Source: MGBC163016 sp910588905 | Lineage (GTDB): Bacteria > Actinomycetota > Coriobacteriia > Coriobacteriales > Eggerthellaceae | DNA length: 59,709 nt | Assembly (NCBI GenBank): GCA_948616985.1 | Contig: CAPGDO010000012.1 | Span: forward strand, 1 to 59,709 | Direction: 5' to 3' | In this document: positions 33,586 to 41,900 of the stretch, piece by piece | Position numbering within the stretch: the first letter of the stretch is position 1 | Layout of the letters: the number at the start of each line of letters is the position of its first letter | Position numbers and translations under genes: made by a program | Notes under the pieces: generated by a model | Databases searched by the model: none | Told to the model about the DNA's origin: nothing | What the model saw: only the letters and a program-made list of their open reading frames with translations

Positions 33586-34134
33586 ATGCAGGAAGCGCTT
33601 CGCCCTCTCAAACCCGCGGATGTATTTTGGCGCGGGCTCTATGGGATAGCCCATGAAGGGTCACAGTATGTGGTGGAGGTAGACTTCTTCGATATCAAGG
33701 AGAAGGTGCGTCTGTATCGCGATGGGGTGCTGATAGGGGAGAAGCGCTCCCCTGCATCGTTTGATATAGATGGAGCCTGCATCTCTGCCGCAATGGCGCT
33801 CTACGGCATGAAACACGCGTGGCTCACACCCGAAGGGCTTCCACGCCGAGGTCTTGCTCCGCTGCCTGGTACTGCCGAGGCACATCGGTTGGCTTTCGGA
33901 AGGAGCCATCCGGTACTGAACGCCCTTTTGGGGGCGACGGCCTGGTTTGTGCTTGCGGTAGCGTTGGTGACCCAGGTGCCCAATCTGTTGAACGGCGTCG
34001 GCTCCTTGACGGGATGGACGGTACCCACCTTCGGTTTGCCACCGTGGCTTGACGGGTTCCTGAGCGTGGCTGGCATCCTCGCCGGGCTCGATCGTGGCTT
34101 GCGCATGAAGCATACTCCCTTGCTTGACGACTGA
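33586..34134 (+). CDS. Hypothetical membrane protein, likely target of the TetR repressor
   Basis: A 182-residue protein with a soluble N-terminal part (to about residue 110) and two hydrophobic segments near the C-terminus (LNALLGATAWFVLAVALVTQ and a weaker GFLSVAGILAGL). AAAGGA is nine bases before the ATG at 33586; GTG at 33583 is also possible. Not recognised. Control by the divergent repressor suggests an inducible, perhaps stress or efflux-related role. Confidence 0.75.
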   Translation: MQEALRPLKPADVFWRGLYGIAHEGSQYVVEVDFFDIKEKVRLYRDGVLIGEKRSPASFDIDGACISAAMALYGMKHAWLTPEGLPRRGLAPLPGTAEAHRLAFGRSHPVLNALLGATAWFVLAVALVTQVPNLLNGVGSLTGWTVPTFGLPPWLDGFLSVAGILAGLDRGLRMKHTPLLDD

Positions 34135-34293
34135 CGGTCTCCACACGCTTTCGTGACATTCCGTCTTCGATCGCACATGACTCCGGATCTGCCCATGGGG
34201 ATGCTTATCCTGTGTCAGGCGGTGTTCTCCTGTTAAGGCGTTACCGCTTCGATCGCAGAGAGCTTCGTTAGGTTCATGGGGTGGGAGGTTAGA

Positions 34294-34842
34294 ATGAAGG
34301 ATGTTCTGTTCATCTGCGAATCGCTGCGGAAGCGTTCGCTGAACCGACAGGTAGGAGAATACGTGCGGAGTCTCTTGCCTGAGGCCGTGCATGTGGAGTG
34401 GCTTGATTACGCCGATCTTCCCTTCATGGATCAAGATGCGGAATCTCCCACGCCGGTGCCTGTACAGCGCGTGCGGGATGCGGTGGCCCAAGCCGACGCG
34501 CTCTGGGTGTTCTCGCCCGAATACAACCATGGCATCCCTGGCGTATTGAAGAACTGTCTGGATTGGCTATCGCGTCCCGTGGCACCCAACGCGACTGAGA
34601 CGGTGCTCAAGGGCAAGCCGATGCTATATAGCTGCGCTGGCGGTGGCTCCAAGGCGCGTTTCTGTGCGGCAGCTCTAGCCGAAGTCCTGTCCTTCGTTCA
34701 GGCTGACGTGATGGAGACGGTTCATGTTCAAGTGGCCCTTGACCGACATGACTTCACCACTGATGAACTGGAGCTCACTCCTGAGGAGAGGACGGCTCTT
34801 GCCGCACAGACCCAGATGCTCCTGATGAAGATCGGTCTCTAA
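34294..34842 (+). CDS. NADPH-dependent FMN reductase / azoreductase-type protein
   Basis: A 182-residue flavoprotein with FICESLRKRSLNRQVGEYVR at the N-terminus (FMN phosphate loop, with a variant of the usual GSLR) and SPEYNHGIPGVLKNCLDWLS, the signature of the FMN_red family. It reduces flavin or quinone/azo substrates with NAD(P)H. GGGAGG stands before the ATG at 34294. Confidence 0.92.
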   Translation: MKDVLFICESLRKRSLNRQVGEYVRSLLPEAVHVEWLDYADLPFMDQDAESPTPVPVQRVRDAVAQADALWVFSPEYNHGIPGVLKNCLDWLSRPVAPNATETVLKGKPMLYSCAGGGSKARFCAAALAEVLSFVQADVMETVHVQVALDRHDFTTDELELTPEERTALAAQTQMLLMKIGL

Positions 34843-34863
34843 GCTGATACGCCTTCAGTCACC

Positions 34864-34910
34864 GTTCGGAGCAGGCTCCTTCGCTCCTGCGAACAAGGCT
34901 CTTCCTCTTT
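34864..34910 (+). terminator. Probable terminator after the FMN reductase gene
   Basis: GTTC-GGA-GCAGG (34864-34875) pairs with CCTGC-GAAC (34886-34894) around a CTCCTTCGCT loop with a three-base bulge, followed by the T-rich CTCTTCCTCTTTT. Confidence 0.45.
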
Positions 34911-34929
34911 TGGTGGAGCGACAGCTTGG

Positions 34930-35583
34930 TCAGTTGAAGACGAACTTGTAGATCAGGACCCCTAGGAATGCACCGATGGCCGCACCCAGAAGGAACTTTG
35001 CTGCCGTTGCGAGCAAGGGATGCGTTCGTGCGAAGCTCGCATCATCACTGCTGGGGACCTCTTCCCGCTGCGCGAAGGCGATGATCTCACGGTAGGTCAC
35101 CAGATCGTGCTTTCTCTTGAGTCGCTCAGCTGCAACGGCAGTTCCCAGGCCTATGGCCCATAGGGGCACGAAGATGGCCGCCCCTGCCATATTCCCTTTG
35201 GACAGGTCCTCCACGCCAGACCGATCGGACCATGCTGCTGATAACCCTACGAAGAATACGATGCCGAGCACGGTTGATATGGTCGCCGCCCAGGAGAGCC
35301 AGCGGAGTTTCTGGGCATCATCATGCACGATGCGCCTCATGGCATCAGTGTCGCTGCCGATGAGCTCGTCTGCGGATATGCCGAACAGTCGGCTGAGCAG
35401 AAGCAGGCTCTCCACATCAGGATAGGTGCGGTTCGTTTCCCAGTTGGAGATGGTTTGCCGGGATACGAATATGGCCTTCGCCAGCTCTTCCTGCGAAAGA
35501 CCCTTCTCAGTGCGCCTTCTGCGTATCTGATCAGCAAGCTCCACGATCCCCGGACTTTCCTCCGAGCGCACTGGGAGCTTCAT
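34930..35583 (-). CDS. XRE-family regulator with membrane-spanning C-terminus
   Basis: A 217-residue protein with a Cro/CI helix-turn-helix at residues about 14-70 (KGLSQEELAKAIFVSRQTIS then NWETNRTYPDVESLL) and, after a short linker, membrane helices (WAATISTVLGIVFFVGLSA, AGAAIFVPLWAIGLGTAVAA, KFLLGAAIGAFLGVLIYKF). Regulators of this shape often sense membrane stress or antimicrobial peptides. Its start lies inside the preceding small gene (53-bp overlap, different frame) and lacks its own strong ribosome site, pointing to coupled translation. Confidence 0.9.
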   Translation of the reverse strand: MKLPVRSEESPGIVELADQIRRRRTEKGLSQEELAKAIFVSRQTISNWETNRTYPDVESLLLLSRLFGISADELIGSDTDAMRRIVHDDAQKLRWLSWAATISTVLGIVFFVGLSAAWSDRSGVEDLSKGNMAGAAIFVPLWAIGLGTAVAAERLKRKHDLVTYREIIAFAQREEVPSSDDASFARTHPLLATAAKFLLGAAIGAFLGVLIYKFVFN

Positions 35584-35728
35584 GGGCGCTTTGCAGCTTC
35601 AGGCGCCCTTCCAATTCTTTGAAACGACGGTCGGACCTGATGGTGATGTGCACGATGGCGGCACATTGAAGGACGCATGCCACAGCGAGCAGTAGCATCA
35701 GGATGCCGATAGCGTTCATTGACAACAT
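35531..35728 (-). CDS. Small single-helix membrane protein upstream of the XRE regulator
   Basis: A 65-residue protein: one hydrophobic helix (GILMLLLAVACVLQCAAIVH) near the N-terminus, then a charged tail (RSDRRFKELEGRLKLQ). GAAAGGAACCCT is a good ribosome site for the ATG at 35728; the frame extends upstream only without one. Its 3' end overlaps the XRE gene by 53 bp. The pair may form a membrane sensor-regulator unit, which is inference. Confidence 0.7.
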   Translation of the reverse strand: MLSMNAIGILMLLLAVACVLQCAAIVHITIRSDRRFKELEGRLKLQSAHEAPSALGGKSGDRGAC

Positions 35729-35840
35729 AGGGTTCCTTTCTCTTTGGGGCATCAGTGGATCAAGGTGAAGCGCGATGCCGACGCAACCACGACATCCTAT
35801 CACCCCATCTGCAAGAGGGCGTCCCTTCATGGACGAATAT

Positions 35841-35866
35841 GCCATGTCAAAACTCTTTGACATGGC
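35841..35866. promoter_or_regulatory. Perfect 11-bp-arm palindrome in a regulatory gap
   Basis: The 393-bp gap between the small membrane gene (minus) and the MerR gene (plus) holds GCCATGTCAAA (35841-35851), ACTC, TTTGACATGGC (35856-35866). TTGACA, a consensus -35 box, occurs inside both arms, so a protein bound here would cover outward promoters on either strand. The rest of the gap shows no gene. Confidence 0.6.
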
Positions 35867-36121
35867 TTCTGAACTGGTATTCTGTGTGATCGAGAGAGCA
35901 TCTGAGAGGGGAGCGCTCTGGCATTTGCCGAGGCATGTGCGTATCAGGTCAGGCCGCAGGAGGGAGAGGGATCCGAAGCGCTCCTTTGCATTGTCGCTTG
36001 ACCTTGACGTTGCGTCAGCCTTCAGACTCGCATGTGCAAGGAGGTCAGAGGATCAAGATCCCCAGGCGATCAAATGCTCGTAGACGCAGAGCGATCAGAA
36101 AGGCAGGAGGTGACAGAGCCT

Positions 36122-36748
36122 ATGTGGACCATAAAGGAGATGGCGGTCATGGCTGGGGTGAGTGCACGCACCCTTCGCCACTACGAGAACATCGGGCTGC
36201 TTGCGCCTGCCCGCACCGAGGCGGGCTACCGCCTCTACGGCGACAGCGATGCCAAGCGCATGGCGCAGATCATGGCCATGCGAAGCTGTGGGCTACCCCT
36301 TCAGAGGATAAAAGCCATCTGCAACGGCGAAGACGACATCTTGCTTACCCTCAAAGACCACCTTGCCACGCTTGAGAAGCAGCGTGCATCAACAGAGTGG
36401 GCGGCGCAGCGTACGCGGGCCGCCATAGATGCGGTCGAGAGGATGAATGACATGAAGGTGGAAGATAGCTTCGAGGAGATGAAGCGCAACGGCATGGCCG
36501 AGTTCGAGAAGCGGTTTGGCGAAGAGGCGCGGGAGCGCTACGGTGAGGCGGCTATCGATGCCTCCAATGAGCGCATGATGAACCTTACTCGGGACGAATG
36601 GGACGCGAAGGAGCTGCTGGAGGAGTCGATCAAGGTGCAATTGCGCTTGGCCATGGCTGCGAAGGATCCGTCAGCCCCGGAGGCACGGGAGCTCGTGCGG
36701 ATGCACCGGCGTTGGATAGCCATCCATTGGGGCGAGGGGGTTCGCTGA
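36122..36748 (+). CDS. MerR-family regulator with TipAS-type domain, cut short by frameshift
   Basis: The 208 residues as read begin with a MerR winged helix (WTIKEMAVMAGVSARTLRHY, then ENIGLLAPARTEAGYRLY), a coiled coil, and most of a TipAS (ligand-binding) domain. AGGAGGTGACAGAGCCT precedes the ATG. The frame stops at 36748, but the rest of a TipAS domain continues in the next frame to 36887. Removing one G from the GGGGG at 36736-36740 would restore a protein of about 254 residues. MerR/TipAS proteins activate genes in response to bound antibiotics or peptides. Confidence 0.85.
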   Translation: MWTIKEMAVMAGVSARTLRHYENIGLLAPARTEAGYRLYGDSDAKRMAQIMAMRSCGLPLQRIKAICNGEDDILLTLKDHLATLEKQRASTEWAAQRTRAAIDAVERMNDMKVEDSFEEMKRNGMAEFEKRFGEEARERYGEAAIDASNERMMNLTRDEWDAKELLEESIKVQLRLAMAAKDPSAPEARELVRMHRRWIAIHWGEGVR

Positions 36749-36887
36749 GGAGGCATACCAAGGGCTCGCTCAAGGCTATTTGGCGGATCAGCGGTTCGTG
36801 GAATACTACGATTCGGCAGCAGGTGAGGGGGCCACGGAGTTCTTGGTGGCCGCCATCGAGGCGGCGCCAGCCTCACCGGAGGCATGA
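36741..36887 (+). pseudogene. Detached C-terminal part of the MerR/TipAS gene
   Basis: From TTC at 36741 this frame reads FAEEAYQGLAQGYLADQRF and continues to a TGA at 36885. The pattern (Ala-Tyr-x-Gly-Leu then a xxDxRFxxYYD block) is that expected at the end of a TipAS domain. It has no start of its own and is only explained as the tail of the preceding gene. Confidence 0.7.
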
Positions 36888-37058
36888 GCTTTCCCCCTCC
36901 GCTTTCGTGCTAGCCCTCCGCGAATCCTCCTCCGCAAGGTGTCGAAAGCGAAACGATAGCTTTCCGACCCTTAGCCTTCCTGTCTCGCTGGCGCTCTCCT
37001 GCAGATGCGCGGGTATACTGAGGGAGCCTTTGTACTCGTGCCTGCTGGGAGGAACCCC

Positions 37059-37742
37059 GTGCCGCTTTTCGAAGCCTGCGATCTGAGCGTTGCCTACGAC
37101 GGCCAGGGGGAAGGCGCGCCTGTGCAGCTTGAAGGCATATCCTTCGGCTTGGAGCCGGGGATCGTCTATGATCTGACCGGCCCGTCGGGTGCGGGGAAGT
37201 CCATGCTGTTGCGGGCTTGCGCTCAGATGATGCCCGTCAAGGGTGGTCGCATGCTGTTGGATGGCACGAGCAGTGAAGCCTTCACCTGTCAGGAGTGGCG
37301 GCGGCGCGTCTGCTTGGTTCCGCAACGGGCATCGCTCGTGCAGGGGTCGATCCGCGACAACCTCTTGTTGCCCTGGTCGCTCAGGGTGAACCGTGGCCGT
37401 CCCGTCCCTTCTGATCCTCAGCTTGAACGTATGCTTGAGGCGGCGCTCTTGGATGTGCCCTTGAGTCGAGACGCTGCGAAGCTATCCGGTGGTCAGGCGG
37501 CTCGGGTGGCGCTTCTGCGCGTCTTCGCCACCAAACCCTCGGTGATGTTGCTGGATGAGGTGGATGCGGCGCTTGACGACGGATCGGCTTTGGCGGTGGC
37601 GAAGCTGACAGCTTCGCTCGTGGACGAGGGGGCCACCTGTCTGCGCATCCGCCATCGACCGCCCGACGGTATCGCCCGCGCCATCTTCCACTTAGAGGAT
37701 GGCAGGCTCTCTTCTGAAGCGGGCGCGAAGGGAGGCGCTTGA
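37059..37742 (+). CDS. ABC transporter ATPase, FetA/YbbL-type
   Basis: A 227-residue ATPase with Walker A GPSGAGKS, Q-loop VCLVPQRASLVQGSIRDNL, signature LSGGQAARVALLRV and Walker B VMLLDEVDAALD. The switch His region reads RIRHRPP. The GTG at 37059 with GGGAGGAACCCC upstream is preferred over frames starting near 37005. Its stop overlaps the start of the permease gene (TGATG). The pair is like FetAB, reported in E. coli to export iron. Confidence 0.9.
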   Translation: MPLFEACDLSVAYDGQGEGAPVQLEGISFGLEPGIVYDLTGPSGAGKSMLLRACAQMMPVKGGRMLLDGTSSEAFTCQEWRRRVCLVPQRASLVQGSIRDNLLLPWSLRVNRGRPVPSDPQLERMLEAALLDVPLSRDAAKLSGGQAARVALLRVFATKPSVMLLDEVDAALDDGSALAVAKLTASLVDEGATCLRIRHRPPDGIARAIFHLEDGRLSSEAGAKGGA

Positions 37743-38533
37743 TGGGCGGCGGTGTCATCGATATCGGCTATCCGCAGCTCTTCGCTGCCAGTGCGCTCAT
37801 GTTGGTGGCCGGTCTCGTTTCCTGGAAGCTGGAGCTGGGTCAGGAGAAGAGCATCGCCGTAGCGGCGGTGCGCGCGTTCATCCAGTTGCTGGCCATGGGG
37901 TTCCTGTTGGTCTACCTGTTCCGTTACCAAAGCTGGTGGCTTGTGGTGCTGGTCTTGTTGGCCATGGCGCTCTGTGCCGCTCAGATCGCGGTGAGTCGCG
38001 TGAAGCACCGGGTCAAGGGTCTGTGGCTTCCCGTCTTCGCTACGTTGCTGGCCTCTTCCATGACCATCGCCTTCATTGTGGTGGAAGGGGTCATCCAGCC
38101 TGACCCATGGTACAGTGCTCGGCAGTTGGTACCCATCGCGGGTATGGCGCTGGGCAACACCATGTCGGCTACGGCAGTGGCCGTTGACCGGCTCTTCGCT
38201 GATCTGGACAGCCGCTCCGATGAGATGTTCGCGCTCGTTGCCTTGGGTGCTACACCCCATGAGGCAGCCTTCCCCTCTATCAAGGCAGCAGTGGGAGCGG
38301 GTATCCTCCCCACGCTCGCCACCATGTGCGCTGCCGGCATCGTGCAGATCCCCGGCATGATGAGTGGGCAGATCCTGGCCGGAGCTGACCCGGTGGTGGC
38401 GGCGAAGTATCAGATCGTGGTGCTGCTCATGATGTCGGCCGCCACAACGCTGGCCATCGTGATGATCAGCCTGCTCACCTTCCGCAAGCGCTTCGCGAAA
38501 GAGGGCTACTACCTGGATCCGGGACTCCGTTGA
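37742..38533 (+). CDS. ABC permease of the UPF0014 family, FetB/YbbM-type
   Basis: A 263-residue membrane protein with about seven helices and the family signatures AVRAFIQLLAMGFLLVYLF, GMALGNTMSATAVAVDR and GATPHEAAFPSIKAA, and IPGMMSGQILAGADPV. It overlaps the ATPase gene by one base and is its partner. Likely a metal (iron) exporter by homology. Confidence 0.92.
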   Translation: MGGGVIDIGYPQLFAASALMLVAGLVSWKLELGQEKSIAVAAVRAFIQLLAMGFLLVYLFRYQSWWLVVLVLLAMALCAAQIAVSRVKHRVKGLWLPVFATLLASSMTIAFIVVEGVIQPDPWYSARQLVPIAGMALGNTMSATAVAVDRLFADLDSRSDEMFALVALGATPHEAAFPSIKAAVGAGILPTLATMCAAGIVQIPGMMSGQILAGADPVVAAKYQIVVLLMMSAATTLAIVMISLLTFRKRFAKEGYYLDPGLR

Positions 38534-38606
38534 TGGTGCGGTGGAGCTGCTGCCGGTGATCCGGCTCTGTGGTAGCCTGTTCGCACAGCAGCGAAAGGAG
38601 CCACCG

Positions 38607-39530
38607 ATGTCCGTTCATGATCCGTTCACGCAGCGCCTTCGGGATATCCTGGGAGAGGCTTCCGTGCAGGAAGAAGAGCCGCTCAGCCAGCACACCACGT
38701 TCCGCATAGGCGGTCCGGCCCAATGGCTCGTGCAGCCGAGGACCGAAGAGGAGGTGTTGGCTGTGGCCGCGCTCTGCCGCCAGGCAGAGGTGCCTCTGCA
38801 TCTGCTGGGTTCAGGTTCGAACGTGCTCGTGGCCGATGGGGGAGTGCGCGGTGTGGTGCTCAAGCTGTCTGACTGCTTCGCTGCGGTCGCCCTGCATGAA
38901 GATGGTGGCATCACGGCCCAGGCGGGTGCCTCCAATGCGCACATCGCCGCGGTAGCCCAGAAGGCAGGTCTAACGGGGTTCGAATTCGCGAGCGGCATTC
39001 CCGGTACCATCGGGGGAGCGGCGGTCATGAACGCAGGAGCCTACGGGGGCCAGCTCTCCGACGTTGCCGAATGGGTGCGCTGCCTTACCCCTGATGGGGA
39101 CGTTCGCCGCATCTCAGCTGAGGAGGCCCGTTGGGGATACCGCCGAAGCCTCATGATGGATGAAGGGCATCTGGTGTTGGAGGTAGGCCTTCGCCTGAGG
39201 CAGGATGATCCTGTAGTCATCCAAGAGCGCATGGATGATCTGAGCCAGCGACGGGAGGAGAAACAGCCCCTCGATATGCCCTCGGCAGGCTCTACCTTCA
39301 AGCGGCCCGAGGGTCATTTCGCCGGTAAGCTCATCCAGGACGTGGGGATGCAAGGCCACCGCATCGGTGGAGCTCAGGTGTCTCCCAAGCATGCAGGCTT
39401 TGTCGTGAACTGTGGGGATGCAACGGCTCAAGATGTCCAGCGATTGATCAGTGCTGTGCAAGAGCGCGTACTCGCGGAAACGGGGATCCTGCTAGAGCCC
39501 GAGGTCCGCCAATGGGGCTTCCAGCTTTGA
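38607..39530 (+). CDS. murB: UDP-N-acetylenolpyruvoylglucosamine reductase
   Basis: Reduces the enolpyruvyl group to lactyl in UDP-MurNAc synthesis, using FAD and NADPH. The 307-residue product has HTTFRIGGPAQWLV, the FAD loop LLGSGSNVLVADGG, GIPGTIGGAAVMNAGAYGG and the late active-site GSTFKRPEGHFAGKLI. AAAGGAGCCACCG precedes the ATG at 38607. Confidence 0.97.
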   Translation: MSVHDPFTQRLRDILGEASVQEEEPLSQHTTFRIGGPAQWLVQPRTEEEVLAVAALCRQAEVPLHLLGSGSNVLVADGGVRGVVLKLSDCFAAVALHEDGGITAQAGASNAHIAAVAQKAGLTGFEFASGIPGTIGGAAVMNAGAYGGQLSDVAEWVRCLTPDGDVRRISAEEARWGYRRSLMMDEGHLVLEVGLRLRQDDPVVIQERMDDLSQRREEKQPLDMPSAGSTFKRPEGHFAGKLIQDVGMQGHRIGGAQVSPKHAGFVVNCGDATAQDVQRLISAVQERVLAETGILLEPEVRQWGFQL

Positions 39531-39613
39531 GCTGAGGGTTCGTCAGCTTGCTGGGAAGATGATGCGCAGGGTGGAGCGCCTCTTCGGTACCGTTCGCTTC
39601 CCTTCGCCCTCTC

Positions 39614-40541
39614 CTAGGATGTTTGCTTGCGTTTGCGGTTCGTGCGAACGGCATCGATGGCTACGAGCACCAATCCGCACCAGATGCATCCGAAGCACAC
39701 GGCATGGGCCAGCGTGAAGGGCTCGCCGTTCACGAAGACGCCGATGATCAGTGCGATGGTGGGGCTGATGTATTGCAAGAAACCCAGCAGGGTGAGGGGG
39801 ATGGAATTCGCTGCTGTGGCGAAGAGGATGAGCGGTACGGCCGTGACGGCACCGCCGCCCACGAGCAAGGCCGTGGTGGTCCAGCTCTCCGCCGTTGAAG
39901 GGTCTCCCAAGAACGCTTGGCCGCCACCGAATGCAGCCAGCAATACCACACCCAGGATGGCAACGGGAGCCATGACGGTGCTCTCTACGGCGATGGCTTC
40001 CACGCCGGGGTAGCCGCCTTTCTTCTTGATGGCTCCGTAGGCGCCAAAGCTAATGGCTAATACGATGGCTATCCATGGGAAGCGTCCGTATCCCGTTGTG
40101 AAGAAGAGGATGCCTATGCTGCAGAGCGCTACCGCTATCCATTGGAGCGGTGTGAGGCGCTCCAATGGATATCACCAGTCCCAGCAGGATGGATACCAGT
40201 GGGTTGATGTAGTAGCCGATGGATGTCTCTACGATGCGGTCTATGTGCACGGCGAAGATATACACGCTCCAGTTCACGGTGATGAGCGCAGCGGCAGGTA
40301 TGAGGAATCTCAGGGCGCGACGATTCTTCAAAAGGGCTATGAAGTCCCAGCGCCCCACCAGGCAGATGATGATGGAGAATACGGCGCACCATATGATGCG
40401 CTGGCAGATGACCTCCCAGGAGCTGATATCATCGAGCAGCTTCCAATACAGCGGGAAGGCACCCCAGAGGATATAGCAGGTGAACCCAGCGAGGACCCCT
40501 CGCGGGGTACGCTTCTGTAGATACTCTGCTTCGGTGTGCAT
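39614..40541 (-). pseudogene. rarD: RarD-type EamA permease, frameshifted
   Basis: The N-terminal half (from 40541) reads GVLAGFTCYILWGAFPLYWK through TSIGYYINPLVSILLG, and the C-terminal half in another frame reads ERLTPLQWIAVALCSIGILF to the end at 39614. Together they make a normal ten-helix RarD/EamA transporter of about 300 residues. The join lies at 40136-40171, exactly where a perfect 14-bp-arm palindrome stands. As read, the first frame loses register at the palindrome and becomes unrelated sequence. A 17-bp gap follows the OFA carrier gene. Confidence 0.8.
40136..40171. repeat. Perfect palindrome at the rarD frameshift
   Basis: TATCCATTGGAGCG (40136-40149), spacer GTGTGAGG, CGCTCCAATGGATA (40158-40171). 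In the coding direction one arm belongs to the conserved GERLTPLQWIA region; the other replaces the codons expected before it. A quasi-palindrome turned perfect by template switching would produce this. Confidence 0.85.
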
Positions 40542-40558
40542 GATGCATAGTATAGAGC

Positions 40559-41779
40559 CTAGGCTTCCTTTGGCTTTGTGATACGGGCGAAGATCAGGCT
40601 CGTAACGAAGGCCACGGCACCGAAGACGGCCATGGCTGTGTAGACGAACAGGCTGATGCCGCCGCATGCGCTCATCACAGCCTGCTGGAAGGCTGAGCCT
40701 CCCGCGATGTCCGTGTTGACGATAGCCAGATGATGAGGGAACCGCTTCTGGCCATAGCGTTCGCGGGCAAAGGCCGTGGCCTGGGGCGCTACGCTACCGT
40801 AGCCCATCACCATCATCAAGCATCCGATGACGTAGAGCCAGCCTAGATCCAGGAGGAAGGCGCAAGCCAGAACAGTGCAGGCTGCAAAGGATACCGTTGC
40901 TACCAATAACATGGAGAACTGTAATCCCTTCTTGTCGTAGATGACCCCCATCGTGAGACCGGAGAGCCCGTTCACGATGGGTATGATGCCCACCAGCGTA
41001 GCGGCGAACGTGGCATCCATGTTCAACTCTAGGGCCCCTTGCATGGAGGTGCCTATCACTACGAGTCCGGCTCCCAGGATGATGATGGCCCAAAGGTAGT
41101 ACCCGTAGAACGCGGGGTCACGGAATATCCTGCGCTGGGCCGCCTTTTCGTCCTCTTCTACTGCGGCCTTCTTCTCCACACCTAGAAGCGTGCCTATGTT
41201 CTCAGGTGCACGCTTCAGGAAACAGGATAGGAATACGAAGACGATGCAGGCCGTTGCCGCCACGACGCCTAAGGCTATGGGAACACCTGCTTCTGCGATG
41301 ATGGTACGCGTGAGCGTTCCCAAGGTGAGGGAGCCCAGACCGAATCCCATGAACATGACTCCTGAAGCGAAGCCGGTGCGGTCAGGGAACCAGAGAGTGA
41401 CCGTAGCGATGGTGACATTGTAGCCAAGCCCTGTGCCGCAGCCGATGAACGCGCCATAGCAGACATATAGCGCTCCGATCCCGAAGGGGGCCAGGATGGC
41501 CGTACCAGCGAAACCGCACACGAGCAGTGCGGCTGCTAGCAGGATGGCGCCGCGCACGCCCAGGCGCCTGAGCACGCGTACGCCGATGAGGCCACCCACG
41601 CAAAAGGCCATCATGCAGATAGTGAAGGTGACCTTGACCGCCGACATCTCCCAGCCGTAGATCTCAGCCAGCGGCGTGGCGAAGAGCGACCAAGCATAGA
41701 CCAGGCCCAGCACCAAGAAGGAGGCGGCTGAGGCGAACAGGTAGAGGTATCTTCTGCGCTTGAGCGTGGTCACGTCCAT
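40559..41779 (-). CDS. MFS transporter, OFA (oxalate/formate antiporter-like) family
   Basis: A twelve-helix carrier of 406 residues. The opening YLYLFASAASFLVLGLVYAW and the loop WFPDRTGFASGVMFMGFGLG are typical of the OFA branch of the major facilitator superfamily, whose members exchange or import carboxylates. AAGGGGGACCC precedes the ATG. It is divergent from a LysR gene, which probably regulates it. Substrate unknown. Confidence 0.88.
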   Translation of the reverse strand: MDVTTLKRRRYLYLFASAASFLVLGLVYAWSLFATPLAEIYGWEMSAVKVTFTICMMAFCVGGLIGVRVLRRLGVRGAILLAAALLVCGFAGTAILAPFGIGALYVCYGAFIGCGTGLGYNVTIATVTLWFPDRTGFASGVMFMGFGLGSLTLGTLTRTIIAEAGVPIALGVVAATACIVFVFLSCFLKRAPENIGTLLGVEKKAAVEEDEKAAQRRIFRDPAFYGYYLWAIIILGAGLVVIGTSMQGALELNMDATFAATLVGIIPIVNGLSGLTMGVIYDKKGLQFSMLLVATVSFAACTVLACAFLLDLGWLYVIGCLMMVMGYGSVAPQATAFARERYGQKRFPHHLAIVNTDIAGGSAFQQAVMSACGGISLFVYTAMAVFGAVAFVTSLIFARITKPKEA

Positions 41780-41800
41780 GGGTCCCCCTTGGTTTCTCTT

Positions 41801-41840
41801 TTGCCATCGTATTAAGCCTAATGGTAATTGCTATAATCTA
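41801..41840. promoter_or_regulatory. Promoter-operator region between OFA carrier and LysR gene
   Basis: TATAAT at 41832-41837 is a likely -10 box for the LysR gene. ATTA-AGCC-TAAT (41811-41822) just upstream is a small dyad in a typical LysR-binding position. Confidence 0.4.
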
Positions 41841-41900
41841 TTTCTGACCACGGTTCTCTCTATGGTCATATCAGGTCATCACCTAACACAAAGGGATCGC

